Positions 48,986 through 58,530 of a DNA stretch of 64,000 nucleotides are shown here, piece by piece (positions within the stretch are counted from its first letter, which is position 1; the number at the start of each line of letters is the position of its first letter). Below the pieces are notes generated by a model. That model saw only the letters and a list, made by a program, of their open reading frames with translations, did no database searches and was not told where the DNA came from. The position numbers and the translations under genes are program-made. Location: assembly GCA_902608385.1 (NCBI GenBank), contig CACLNT010000001.1, positions 1-64,000 on the forward strand, given 5' to 3'. The DNA comes from an uncultured Pelagibacteraceae bacterium (GTDB taxonomy: Bacteria; Pseudomonadota; Alphaproteobacteria; Pelagibacterales; Pelagibacteraceae).

Positions 48986-50818
48986 ATGACGAACACTATT
49001 CGAAACATTACAATCATTGCTCACGTTGATCATGGTAAGACAACTATGATTGATTCATTAATGAAACAAAGTGGATCATTTAGAGAAAATGAAATTGTAG
49101 AAGAAAGATTAATGGATTCTGGAGAATTGGAAAAAGAAAGAGGAATTACAATTTTAGCAAAACCTGCATCAATTAATTGGCAAGGTTCAAGAATAAATAT
49201 TATAGACACTCCAGGTCACAGAGATTTTGCAGCTGAAGTTGAGCGTGTTTTAAGTATGGCTGATGGCGCACTATTACTTATAGATTCTGCAGAGGGAGTA
49301 ATGCCTCAAACAAAATTTGTGCTATCTAAAGCTCTTAAACAAGGACTTAAACCAATTGTAGTAATTAATAAATTAGATAAATCAGATCAAAGAGCTAAAG
49401 AAGTTTTAGATGAAACTTTTGATTTATTTGTAAGCTTAGACGCAAATGAAGAACAGTTAGATTTTCATGTTTTATATGCTAGCGGAAGATCTGGTTGGGC
49501 AAATAAAGATATGGAAGGTTCTAGAGAAAATCTTCATCCATTATTAGATTTGATTATTGAACATGTTAAGCCTGCAGACTTTGATAAAACAAAACCTTTT
49601 GCAATGTTGTCTACTCTTTTATATGCGGATACTTTCTTAGGGAGAAGTTTAGTTGGAAGAATATCACAAGGAACTGTTAAAGCTAACCAGCAAATTAAGG
49701 CAATCAATCTCCAGTGTAAAAAAGTTGATGAAGGTAGATTAACTAAAATTTTTAGATATGAAGGAACTAAAAAAGTCCCAATTGAAGTTGGCGAAGCTGG
49801 TGATATTGTTGTAATTGCTGGATTAGAAAAAGCCAATGTTGCAGATACTATTTGTGATATTGATGTAAATGAACCTATACCTGCAACACCAATAGATCCG
49901 CCTACTATGTCTATTAAGATAACAGTTAATAGTTCACCACTTTCTGGAACAGAAGGAAAAAAACTAACAAGCACTCAAATTAGAGATCGTTTAATTTTAG
50001 AGGCTCAAAATAATGTTGGTATTACTTTTTCAGAAAATGAAAATAAAGATGCATTTGAAATTAGTGGCAGAGGCGAATTAATGCTTGAAATTTTACTAAC
50101 ACAAATGAGACGTGAAGGGTTTGAAATGACCGTAAGTCCTCCAAAAGTATTGTTTAGAAAAGATAAAAATGGAAATAAACTAGAACCTATTGAAGAAATT
50201 ACCATGGATTTAGATGAAGAATATTCATCAAAAGTGATTGACTCAATGAATAGAAGAAAAGGCAAACTAATTGATCTTAAAGATACTGGTAAAAATAAAA
50301 AAAGATTAGTTTTTCATGCTCCAACAAGAGGCTTAATGGGTTACACAAGTAGATTTCTAACATTAACGAAAGGTAATGGAGTGATTAATAGAATATTTCA
50401 TTCTTATGGAAAGTATGAAGGTGATATGGAAGGAAGAAGAAACGGTGCATTAATTTCAATGGAAAATGGAAAAGCGGTTGCTTTTGCAATATTTAACTTA
50501 CAGGCAAGAGGTGAAATGTTTGTTGCTCACAATGATCCTGTTTATGTTGGAATGATAGTGGGACTTGCACCTAAAGCTGGAGATTTACAAATTAATGTTA
50601 TGAAGGGGAAAAAATTAACTAACATGAGAACTCAAGGAACTGATGAAAACGTTGTGCTAACTCCAGTGAGAAAAATGTCAATTGCTGAACAATTAAGTAT
50701 TTTAAATACTGATGAAGCTTTAGAAATTACTCCTAAATCTTGTAGATTAAGAAAAGCTATACTTAACCCTCATGAAAGAAAAAAAAATGAAAAAGTATCA
50801 GCTAGATCTGTTGCTTAG
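48986..50818 (+). CDS. typA: Translational GTPase TypA/BipA
   Basis: IAHVDHGKTTMIDSLMKQSG, DSGELEKERGITILAK, DTPGHRDFAAEVER, MRTQGTDENVVLTP. Confidence 0.97.
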   Translation: MTNTIRNITIIAHVDHGKTTMIDSLMKQSGSFRENEIVEERLMDSGELEKERGITILAKPASINWQGSRINIIDTPGHRDFAAEVERVLSMADGALLLIDSAEGVMPQTKFVLSKALKQGLKPIVVINKLDKSDQRAKEVLDETFDLFVSLDANEEQLDFHVLYASGRSGWANKDMEGSRENLHPLLDLIIEHVKPADFDKTKPFAMLSTLLYADTFLGRSLVGRISQGTVKANQQIKAINLQCKKVDEGRLTKIFRYEGTKKVPIEVGEAGDIVVIAGLEKANVADTICDIDVNEPIPATPIDPPTMSIKITVNSSPLSGTEGKKLTSTQIRDRLILEAQNNVGITFSENENKDAFEISGRGELMLEILLTQMRREGFEMTVSPPKVLFRKDKNGNKLEPIEEITMDLDEEYSSKVIDSMNRRKGKLIDLKDTGKNKKRLVFHAPTRGLMGYTSRFLTLTKGNGVINRIFHSYGKYEGDMEGRRNGALISMENGKAVAFAIFNLQARGEMFVAHNDPVYVGMIVGLAPKAGDLQINVMKGKKLTNMRTQGTDENVVLTPVRKMSIAEQLSILNTDEALEITPKSCRLRKAILNPHERKKNEKVSARSVA

Positions 50819-50853
50819 TTAAAAAACTAAACAGAATTATTTTTTTAAGAAAT

Positions 50854-52326
50854 ATGAAAAACTTTACAGAACTAAATCTTAATCCATCTTTAATGCAATC
50901 AATAACAAGAATGCATTTTAAAATTCCTACACCAATTCAAGCGCAGGCTATTCCTCCTGCGCTTATTGGAAAAGATGTTTTGGGAACAGCACAAACTGGT
51001 ACGGGTAAAACGCTTTGCTATGGAATTGCTTGCATTAACAATCTTTTAAATAACAAAGGTAGTAACGCACTTATTATATGTCCAACGCGTGAGCTAGCTG
51101 TTCAAGTTGAAGATGTTCTTAAAGGATTAATAGAAAATACTATGAATATCAAATCTGTTGTACTTATTGGTGGTGAATCCATGCAAAAACAATTGAGGCA
51201 ATTACAAAAACGCCCAAGACTAATTATTGGAACTCCTGGACGCCTCAACGATCACCTAAAAAGAAAAAGTCTAAAATTGCATCAATCATATTTTTTAGTC
51301 CTTGATGAAACAGATAGAATGCTGGATATGGGTTTTACTCCTCAAATAGAACAGATATTAAAGTTTATACCAAAAAAACATCAAACATTATTATTTTCAG
51401 CAACTTTGCCTCAAAACATTCTTAATATTACTGAAAGATATCTAAATGACCCAATAAGAATAAAAGTTGGATCAACAACAACGCCCATTTCAAAAATTAA
51501 ACAAGAAGTTATTCAAGTAAGCGAAGGTGAGAAATATAATAAATTACTGGATGAACTTTATAAAAGGAAAGGATCTATTTTAATTTTTGTAAAAACAAAG
51601 CGTAATGCAGATAAAATGGCAGATCGCTTACATGATGATGGTCACCGCTGTGATTGCATGCATGGAAATTTAAGACAATCAAAAAGACAAAGAACTTTAA
51701 TCGCGTTTCGTTCTGGTAAAATACGTATTCTAATCAGCACTGAGCTTGCTGCTAGAGGTTTAGACGTTCCATCTATTCAACATGTAATTAATTATCATCT
51801 TCCACAAGTTCCAGAAGATTTTATTCATAGAATTGGAAGAACCGCAAGAGCTGGCTCAGAAGGTTGCGCTCTTACTTTTATCACTCCTAATGATATGCAA
51901 ATGTGGAACGGAATTCAAAGATTAATCAATCCAAATTTTAAAGCTGAATTTAAAAACTCTAACAAAAGATTCAACAAAAATAAAAGAGCTAAACAACCAT
52001 TTAATAAAAAAAGAAAATTTAAAGATAAAAAGAAATTCTTTAATAAAGAAAGAAATCATTCTAAACATCCTAGAGATTTAAATGAAAAAAACTTTAATTT
52101 TAAAAGAGGTAAAAAAAGATTTTTTAAAAAAAAAGATTTTCGTTTTGAAGCTTATACAAATAACCCAAAATTTTTAGCCAAACAAAAAGAAAATACAGAA
52201 ACAGATAATAATGAAAGAAAAAAATTTAATTTTAAGAAGGGTAAAAAAAGATTTAAAAATAGAAATCGACCTAAATCATTTAAGTTTAAAAAGCACAGTC
52301 GAAGAGGCAGAAATAGAGCTTTTTAA
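50854..52326 (+). CDS. rhlE: DEAD-box RNA helicase (RhlE-like) with basic C-terminal tail
   Basis: AQTGTGKTL, PTRELAVQ, VLDETDRMLDMGF (DETD variant of DEAD), HRIGRTARAG; K/R/F/N-rich tail. Confidence 0.93.
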   Translation: MKNFTELNLNPSLMQSITRMHFKIPTPIQAQAIPPALIGKDVLGTAQTGTGKTLCYGIACINNLLNNKGSNALIICPTRELAVQVEDVLKGLIENTMNIKSVVLIGGESMQKQLRQLQKRPRLIIGTPGRLNDHLKRKSLKLHQSYFLVLDETDRMLDMGFTPQIEQILKFIPKKHQTLLFSATLPQNILNITERYLNDPIRIKVGSTTTPISKIKQEVIQVSEGEKYNKLLDELYKRKGSILIFVKTKRNADKMADRLHDDGHRCDCMHGNLRQSKRQRTLIAFRSGKIRILISTELAARGLDVPSIQHVINYHLPQVPEDFIHRIGRTARAGSEGCALTFITPNDMQMWNGIQRLINPNFKAEFKNSNKRFNKNKRAKQPFNKKRKFKDKKKFFNKERNHSKHPRDLNEKNFNFKRGKKRFFKKKDFRFEAYTNNPKFLAKQKENTETDNNERKKFNFKKGKKRFKNRNRPKSFKFKKHSRRGRNRAF

Positions 52327-52384
52327 ATAATAAGCTATAGCCTAGACTATAGCAGATTGAGATAAAGCAAAGATTTGAGGAGTA

Positions 52385-52612
52385 GTGAATAAAGAAAACG
52401 CAAGTAAACTCTGGAAAATTATTCAGGAAGCTGGTGATTATCTAGGAGGTCAACTACCCGATCATCCAAATCATCCAAAAGGACGAAACCCTTATGCTCA
52501 TGTAGCAATATGTGTCAAAGATAAATTTCAAATGAGTTACAAAGATATTGATGATAATAAATTTGATGAAGTAGTAGAATATATTGAATTTTTAAAAAAA
52601 AATCCTAGCTAA
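52385..52612 (+). CDS. Small conserved hypothetical protein (75 aa)
   Basis: GTG start at 52385; reading frame conserved in the duplicated fragment. Confidence 0.75.
   Translation: MNKENASKLWKIIQEAGDYLGGQLPDHPNHPKGRNPYAHVAICVKDKFQMSYKDIDDNKFDEVVEYIEFLKKNPS
52391..52441 (+). repeat. 51-bp exact direct repeat, copy 2 (partner 48703-48753)
   Basis: Identical 51-mer inside the 75-aa gene. Confidence 0.95.
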
Positions 52613-52626
52613 TTATTTATTAGCTA
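52606..52626. terminator. Candidate bidirectional terminator between two convergent genes
   Basis: TAGCTAAT-TATTT-ATTAGCTA spanning both stop codons, followed by TAGTTTTTA on the plus strand. Confidence 0.5.
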
Positions 52627-53635
52627 TAGTTTTTAATAGCTTATCGATGTCATTTGATTCTGTATTCCATGCAGCAACAAACCTAGCAGCCTTTCCATCT
52701 AATTCATCATGATTTACTTCGTAACCCTTATCATTTAAATGTTTTACTATTGAATTAGGAAGATTTACAAAAACTTCGTTAGCTTGTGTAGGATGTACTA
52801 ATTTAATATCAGGAAAAGCAGACAAACCTTTACTAAGTAAAGAAGCCATAGCATTTGCATTTCGAGCATTGCGTAGCCATAGATCGTTAGACAAATACGC
52901 TTCAAGCTGAGCTGATATAAAACGCATTTTAGAAATTAAATGACCAGATCTTTTATGCAAGTATGGAAAATTTCCAACTAATTCTTGTTTAAAAAATATA
53001 ATAGCTTCTGCAGCCAGGCATCCATTTTTTGTTCCACCAAAAGAAAGTACATCAATCCCAGATTTCCATGTCATTTCTGCGGGACTAACATTAAGTGAGG
53101 CAACTGCATTAGCAAAACGTGCTCCATCCATATGAACTTTTAAACCGTTAGCATGCGCTATTTCTGAAATAGCTGAAATTTCATCAAGTTGATAAACAGT
53201 ACCTGTTTCACAAGACTGTGTCATACTTATAACTGCAGGCTGAGTAAGATGAACATTGCCAGTTCCTCTAATGCTTTCTGAAAATTCTTTTGAAGTAATT
53301 TTGCCATTTGTTCCACGCATGGGAATTAATTTTGCTCCTCCAGTAAAAAATTCAGGTGCACCACATTCATCAGTATTAATATGAGAGATTTCATGACAAT
53401 AGATTTTTCCAAATACAGGGCTTAATACTGATAAAGCAAGTGAATTTGAAGCTGTTCCTGATGTAGCAGGAAAAATTATGACATCAGTTTCAAATATTTC
53501 TGAAAATTTCTTTTGTAAGTTTGATGACCATTTATCATTGCCATAGGACGCTGCAACACCTGAATTTGCTTTAACCAAAGCATCCATTACTTCAGGGCAA
53601 GCGCCAGTGACATTGTCTGAGGTAAATAAAGCCAT
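52613..53635 (-). CDS. ltaE: Low-specificity L-threonine aldolase
   Basis: HMDGARFANAVASL, SFGGTKNGCLAAEAIIFF (PLP lysine), FPATSGTASNSLAL. Confidence 0.93.
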   Translation of the reverse strand: MALFTSDNVTGACPEVMDALVKANSGVAASYGNDKWSSNLQKKFSEIFETDVIIFPATSGTASNSLALSVLSPVFGKIYCHEISHINTDECGAPEFFTGGAKLIPMRGTNGKITSKEFSESIRGTGNVHLTQPAVISMTQSCETGTVYQLDEISAISEIAHANGLKVHMDGARFANAVASLNVSPAEMTWKSGIDVLSFGGTKNGCLAAEAIIFFKQELVGNFPYLHKRSGHLISKMRFISAQLEAYLSNDLWLRNARNANAMASLLSKGLSAFPDIKLVHPTQANEVFVNLPNSIVKHLNDKGYEVNHDELDGKAARFVAAWNTESNDIDKLLKTIANK

Positions 53636-53649
53636 ATAAGTTTTATTTA

Positions 53650-54765
53650 TTATTGTTTTGGAAAATAATCTTCCAACTTTCCTTCTCTATAAACATCTGC
53701 AGTACAGCAGTGAAGTCCTCCTCCAAAAGCATAAGCATCTCTTAAATCAACTGGTACTACTTCCATTCCAAGTTTATCTAATTGTTCAGCTTGATAAACT
53801 TCACTTTTTTCTACACAAACAGTTTTTGGATCTAAAACTAGCACATTCATAGATAACCAAACTGATGAATAACATAATAGAGGTGGTGAGTTATGAGCAG
53901 GTTGTGCTGAATCAATTATTTTCCAATCGTTATCTTCAAAAAGTTTTCTTTGTTCTTTAGGAAGTTTTCTTTGAGGGTTGTTAATAATTAAACCAGGTTT
54001 AATTGGAGTGAAAGTTGCATCAATGTGTATTGGATATGGATCTCCAGGAAAGTTAACTCCATGAACTCTGTGGTCTTTATAATGACGACTTAACCAATCA
54101 ATACCTTTTAAATTTGTAGTGAAACCATGCTGAACTATTAAATCCTTTCCAAATCTTAAAACATCCGCTGCATCAAAAAGAGGCTCTTCTTCAGTTGTTA
54201 CAAAAAATTTTTTTTCTGTCCATTCTAAACGTTTTTGAATTCCAATCTTGTCAGACAAATAATCTTTTCTATAATCAAGATCTGTTAGTCTAGGTTTAGG
54301 TGCAGACTCATGTTTCATATTTGGGTCTTGTTCATAATATTTTTTAATAAGTGGTCTATAATTTAAATATTCAAACCATCTACATCTATAACTCATTGTG
54401 GCTTCTAACATTTCATTACCTACAGTTAAAATCACATCACGAGCTGGCATACAGCCAAACATACTTTCGGCTTTCCAGTCCGGTGTTGAAATTTCCTGAT
54501 TAAATTTTAGTGGAACTGGTCTATCAACTTTAATCCCTCTTTTTTCAAGAAGATTGACAAAATCATCTAGTAATTGATTTGCTTTATCTACTGTATCTTT
54601 TGTACGTGGACCATATTGACCTTTCATGTCAGAGTCCTCTGGTACTTTTGCATCTAGAGCTGGCTCAGGTGGAGGTATACAGCATCCATCTGCTCTTCCA
54701 ACAATTACATGTTTTAAGGGATCCCACTCATTCCAAGAATTAACAATAGTCTTTTTTTCTTTCAT
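53650..54765 (-). CDS. Amidinotransferase (glycine/inosamine-type, AGAT-like)
   Basis: VNSWNEWDPLKHVIVGRADG N-term; FDAADVLRFG, HIDATF and AFGGGLHCCTADVYR catalytic motifs. Confidence 0.88.
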   Translation of the reverse strand: MKEKKTIVNSWNEWDPLKHVIVGRADGCCIPPPEPALDAKVPEDSDMKGQYGPRTKDTVDKANQLLDDFVNLLEKRGIKVDRPVPLKFNQEISTPDWKAESMFGCMPARDVILTVGNEMLEATMSYRCRWFEYLNYRPLIKKYYEQDPNMKHESAPKPRLTDLDYRKDYLSDKIGIQKRLEWTEKKFFVTTEEEPLFDAADVLRFGKDLIVQHGFTTNLKGIDWLSRHYKDHRVHGVNFPGDPYPIHIDATFTPIKPGLIINNPQRKLPKEQRKLFEDNDWKIIDSAQPAHNSPPLLCYSSVWLSMNVLVLDPKTVCVEKSEVYQAEQLDKLGMEVVPVDLRDAYAFGGGLHCCTADVYREGKLEDYFPKQ

Positions 54766-54773
54766 AATTTTAA

Positions 54774-55679
54774 TTAATTGAGCGCTATAAATCTTCTATT
54801 AGTTTTAATTGTTAAACTGTAATAAATAATAGAAATAAAAATTAAAAAACCACCAATAATCGTACTATTTGTTGGGACTTCATTAATTCCTAACATTGGC
54901 AACCAAACCCAAAAAATTCCACCTATAATTTCTGTTAAAGAAAGCAAAGTTAATTCTGCAGCTGGTAAAGCTTTAGATCCAATTGAATATAAAATTAAGC
55001 CTAAACAAACCAAAGTTCCATGAATAGCAAATAATCCTTGGTTGTGACTCGAAGACAAAAGATTACCATCATTGATTATAATAACTGCTAATGACACTGC
55101 CGCACAAAATAAGCCAGCAATAGAAACTGTGGTAAATTTTGGCGTTTCTTTTTTCCATCTCAATGAAACTGAAAACACTGAAAAACCAGTTGCAGAAATT
55201 AAACCAAATATTAGACCAAATAGAGATTCTTGACCAGTTTTGCCTGAAGCTATAATGGCAATACCAATTGTTGCAATGATAATTGAAAACCAAACATTCA
55301 TCGAAATTTTTTCCTTTAAAAATAAAAAACCTAATAAAGCTGTAATAAATGGCATGGCTGCTAAACAGAGTAATGTTATAGCCGCGCTAGTATTTGTAAT
55401 TGACCAAATAAAAGTAATCATTGCAACACCAAGTCCAACACCACCTATAATGCCTGAAAAGCCTATTTTTAAATAATTTTTATAAAATTTTATTCCTTCT
55501 TCAAAAAATAAATAAATATTTATGATGCAAAAAATTGTTATTCCTCTTGTTAGCAAATATTGCCAAGGTACCAGATTAGGTTGATGCATATAGCGAACTA
55601 CCAGGGGACCAAATGACCATAATACTCCTGCGAACAATACTACGGGAATAGCGAGTTTATGATTTTTTAATTCTAACAT
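54774..55679 (-). CDS. EamA/DMT-superfamily transporter
   Basis: 10 TM pattern with two EamA halves. Confidence 0.85.
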   Translation of the reverse strand: MLELKNHKLAIPVVLFAGVLWSFGPLVVRYMHQPNLVPWQYLLTRGITIFCIINIYLFFEEGIKFYKNYLKIGFSGIIGGVGLGVAMITFIWSITNTSAAITLLCLAAMPFITALLGFLFLKEKISMNVWFSIIIATIGIAIIASGKTGQESLFGLIFGLISATGFSVFSVSLRWKKETPKFTTVSIAGLFCAAVSLAVIIINDGNLLSSSHNQGLFAIHGTLVCLGLILYSIGSKALPAAELTLLSLTEIIGGIFWVWLPMLGINEVPTNSTIIGGFLIFISIIYYSLTIKTNRRFIALN

Positions 55680-55727
55680 TTTGAAACATTTAATGCTTAT
55701 TCATACCTACTACAATAAAAATTATAT

Positions 55728-56984
55728 CTAATAAAATATATTTTTGTTAGATGTAATTGAGGAATGGCATTCAATTATTTGTTCTTTTTTAAATACTGAT
55801 TGACCAGCTTTAAAAACTCCCCATACATTTGACTTAACAAATGATTTTATCCTGAAAGACTCTTGACCTTTTAAAACTTCAATTTGCAAATTTCCATTAT
55901 TAGTTGAAGTAAGTTTTCCTTTTAAAAACCTAGTGAAATTTTTTTTCTTAACAAACTTATTTTTTAATCTAGCTTTAATTGGTTTTTCTTCATGTATATT
56001 AAGGATGTCTGAAAGAAAAGGATATACAAAAAACCTAAAACATGCTGCTGAAGAAATTGGATTACCTGGAAGACCAAAAAAAACTTTTTCTTTATTTTTA
56101 AATTTTGCGAATAAAATTGGTTTTCCTGGCCTAATAGCAACATTTTTAAAAAAATTAGATAATTTAAATTTTTTTATTACTTGCGGTACAAAATCAAATC
56201 TTCCAGCCGATACTGCTCCAGATGTAATTATTATATCTGTTTTAGATTTAATATTTTTATTTATTAATTTTTTAAAAATGTTTTCATCATGATCTTTTAA
56301 AATACCTCCATCTATAAAATTAAATAAAAAATTATTTTTTAATGATTTAATATAATGACTATTTGAATTTCTGACTTGCCAATTAGCAATTTTTTGCTTA
56401 TCTGAAATTTCATTGCCTGTTGAAAAAAATAAAATGTTTGGTTTTGCTTTGACATCAATTTTTTTAATTCCAAGACTTTTAAAAGCTAAAATGTGAGAAG
56501 ATTGTATTAAAGTTCCTTTTTTAATAACTAATTCATTTTTTTTATAATCAGAACCTAAATATCTAATGTACTCATTTTTTCTAATTTTTTTATCTACTAA
56601 AATATATTTCTTATTTTTAAAGTTTGGATAAAATTTAATTTGTTCTATTGGAATCACTGTATCAAAAGGTTTATCTATTATAGCACCAGTCATTACTTCA
56701 ACAGTTTGAAGTTTTTTTACATTTTTGATTTTTGGGTTATCTCCTGCTGCTATTGTTTTTAAAATTTTAAATTTTTTTGAGTTTGTCTTGTTTAAATTAA
56801 TTGTATCTTTTGAATTAACTGCATACCCATCAAATGCAGTGTTATTTCCTGCAGGATAATTTACAGGTGAATAAATATCTTTAGCACAAACTCTATTTAA
56901 TGATTTTAGAGAATCGACTGTCTCTTTTTTAATTTTAATATTTGATTTTAATAAAATTTTTTTTGCTACTTTATAACTAATCAT
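55728..56984 (-). CDS. moeA: Molybdopterin molybdenumtransferase
   Basis: YPAGNNTAFDGYAVNS, VEVMTGAIID, TGNEI, ITSGAVSAGRFDFV, FGLPGNPISSAACF; start trimmed to ATG 56984. Confidence 0.94.
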   Translation of the reverse strand: MISYKVAKKILLKSNIKIKKETVDSLKSLNRVCAKDIYSPVNYPAGNNTAFDGYAVNSKDTINLNKTNSKKFKILKTIAAGDNPKIKNVKKLQTVEVMTGAIIDKPFDTVIPIEQIKFYPNFKNKKYILVDKKIRKNEYIRYLGSDYKKNELVIKKGTLIQSSHILAFKSLGIKKIDVKAKPNILFFSTGNEISDKQKIANWQVRNSNSHYIKSLKNNFLFNFIDGGILKDHDENIFKKLINKNIKSKTDIIITSGAVSAGRFDFVPQVIKKFKLSNFFKNVAIRPGKPILFAKFKNKEKVFFGLPGNPISSAACFRFFVYPFLSDILNIHEEKPIKARLKNKFVKKKNFTRFLKGKLTSTNNGNLQIEVLKGQESFRIKSFVKSNVWGVFKAGQSVFKKEQIIECHSSITSNKNIFY

Positions 56985-57600
56985 TTTTATATTTTTGTAA
57001 TAATTTATTAGCCTCCTCAAGATCAGTTTTTGTATTTATATTAAAAAAACTATCAAATTTATTATTTTTAATATTGATTATTTTAACACCAATTTTATCT
57101 GCCCATTTTTCTACTTTTCTATAGTTGTTATCTACTAAATCTTTTTCTAATGTATCTATTAATTTAATAGACCATAGTCCAAATATATTATGTCTTTTTT
57201 CATTTGATTTTACAAAATATAATGAACTTTCATTTAGATTTATTTTACTTTTATATTCATCAACAATTGATGCATCAAAAAAAGGAGTGTCACATGGAAA
57301 AGTTGCGACCCATTGGTATTTTTCATTATTTTTTTTGATCCATTTCATTGCAGTCAACACACCAACTAGTGGTCCAAGATTTCCTTGGATACAATCTGGA
57401 ACTATGGTCACTGAGTCTATTTTTTTAATATTTAAATTTCGGTTTGAAATAATTAATGTTTTTTTGAACTTTTTAGTAACTTTTTTTAGCACATGCTCTA
57501 ACAAAGTTATGTTGCCAAGTTTAGCCATGTTTTTATCTTCTCCAAATCTCTTAGATTTGCCTCCGGCTAGCACAACAGCTAAAATATTGTTATCATTCAT
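56977..57600 (-). CDS. mobA: Molybdenum cofactor guanylyltransferase
   Basis: VVLAGGKSKRFGEDKNMAKLG, ATFPCDTPFF. Confidence 0.93.
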   Translation of the reverse strand: MNDNNILAVVLAGGKSKRFGEDKNMAKLGNITLLEHVLKKVTKKFKKTLIISNRNLNIKKIDSVTIVPDCIQGNLGPLVGVLTAMKWIKKNNEKYQWVATFPCDTPFFDASIVDEYKSKINLNESSLYFVKSNEKRHNIFGLWSIKLIDTLEKDLVDNNYRKVEKWADKIGVKIINIKNNKFDSFFNINTKTDLEEANKLLQKYKND

Positions 57601-57643
57601 AAAACAAAATATAAAACATTAATATTTTAATTAAAGAATTATA

Positions 57644-58048
57644 ATGGATTTAAAAATTTTAGAAATTGCAGCAAATACTGAAAATCACAAAATAGTTAAA
57701 AATCATACTCATTCATCAAAAAATAAAAACCCTATATGTGGTGATGAAATGGAGATTAGATTGTTAGTAAAAAATGATCTAATTGAAGACATAGGGTATC
57801 AATGTAAATCATGCGTATATTGCCAAGCATCAGTAAGTTTACTTTCGAAAAAAATTAAAAATAAAAAAATAGATCAAATTAAAAGCTTGTTCAGTTTTGT
57901 TGAAAATTTTTTTGATAACACAGAAATCAAAATTAATAAAGAATGGGAAGATTTTAAAAAAATCCTTAATAAAAAAAATATATCTAGAAAAGAATGTTTG
58001 CTTTTACCTTTTAGAACTATATCTAAAGCTTTAAAATTTAAATCATGA
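57644..58048 (+). CDS. NifU/IscU-like Fe-S cluster scaffold protein
   Basis: NPICGDEMEI, YQCKSCVYCQASVS, KECLLLPFRTISKAL: three conserved scaffold Cys positions. Confidence 0.87.
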   Translation: MDLKILEIAANTENHKIVKNHTHSSKNKNPICGDEMEIRLLVKNDLIEDIGYQCKSCVYCQASVSLLSKKIKNKKIDQIKSLFSFVENFFDNTEIKINKEWEDFKKILNKKNISRKECLLLPFRTISKALKFKS

Positions 58049-58521
58049 TAAATATTAATAAAAATAATATTTTTAAAGCATTTTTGGTTGGTCTTTTTTC
58101 ATCAATTACTATTGGTGCTCTAACGGTATTAACTTATAAAACATCTCTAGGTTTATTTCTTGTCACTTCTTTTGGCTCTTCAATGGTATTGCTATATGGA
58201 TTTCCAGAAAGCCCATTTGCCCAACCTAAGAATATTTTTTTTGGACATTTGGTAACCGCATTTATTGGAGTTTTATTTTTAAATTTCATTTCTTTGCCAA
58301 TTTTTATAAATATAGCTTTATCTGTTGGTGTTGGAATTTTTTTTATGATTATATTTAATGTTATTCATCCTCCTGCTGGTGCAAATCCAATCATTGTAAT
58401 AATTGGAGGAGCTTCCTACGAATATCTAATAAATCCAATAATTTTTGGGTCTCTAATAGTTTTATTTTTTGGAGTAGTATTAAATAAGTTTATTTTGAAA
58501 AAAAAATATCCTTTGAAATAA
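58045..58521 (+). CDS. HPP-family membrane protein
   Basis: SSMVLLYGFPESPFAQPKNIFFGH and VIHPPAGANPIIVII. Confidence 0.87.
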   Translation: MININKNNIFKAFLVGLFSSITIGALTVLTYKTSLGLFLVTSFGSSMVLLYGFPESPFAQPKNIFFGHLVTAFIGVLFLNFISLPIFINIALSVGVGIFFMIIFNVIHPPAGANPIIVIIGGASYEYLINPIIFGSLIVLFFGVVLNKFILKKKYPLK

Positions 58522-58530
58522 AATATTTTT

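Noticed and set aside
49534-49974. 146-aa minus-strand ORF opposite typA
   Set aside because: Antisense to conserved typA; no domain or start-site support.
57125-57622. 165-aa plus-strand ORF opposite mobA
   Set aside because: Antisense shadow ORF over a well-supported mobA; no recognisable domain, composition follows the reverse complement of the real gene.
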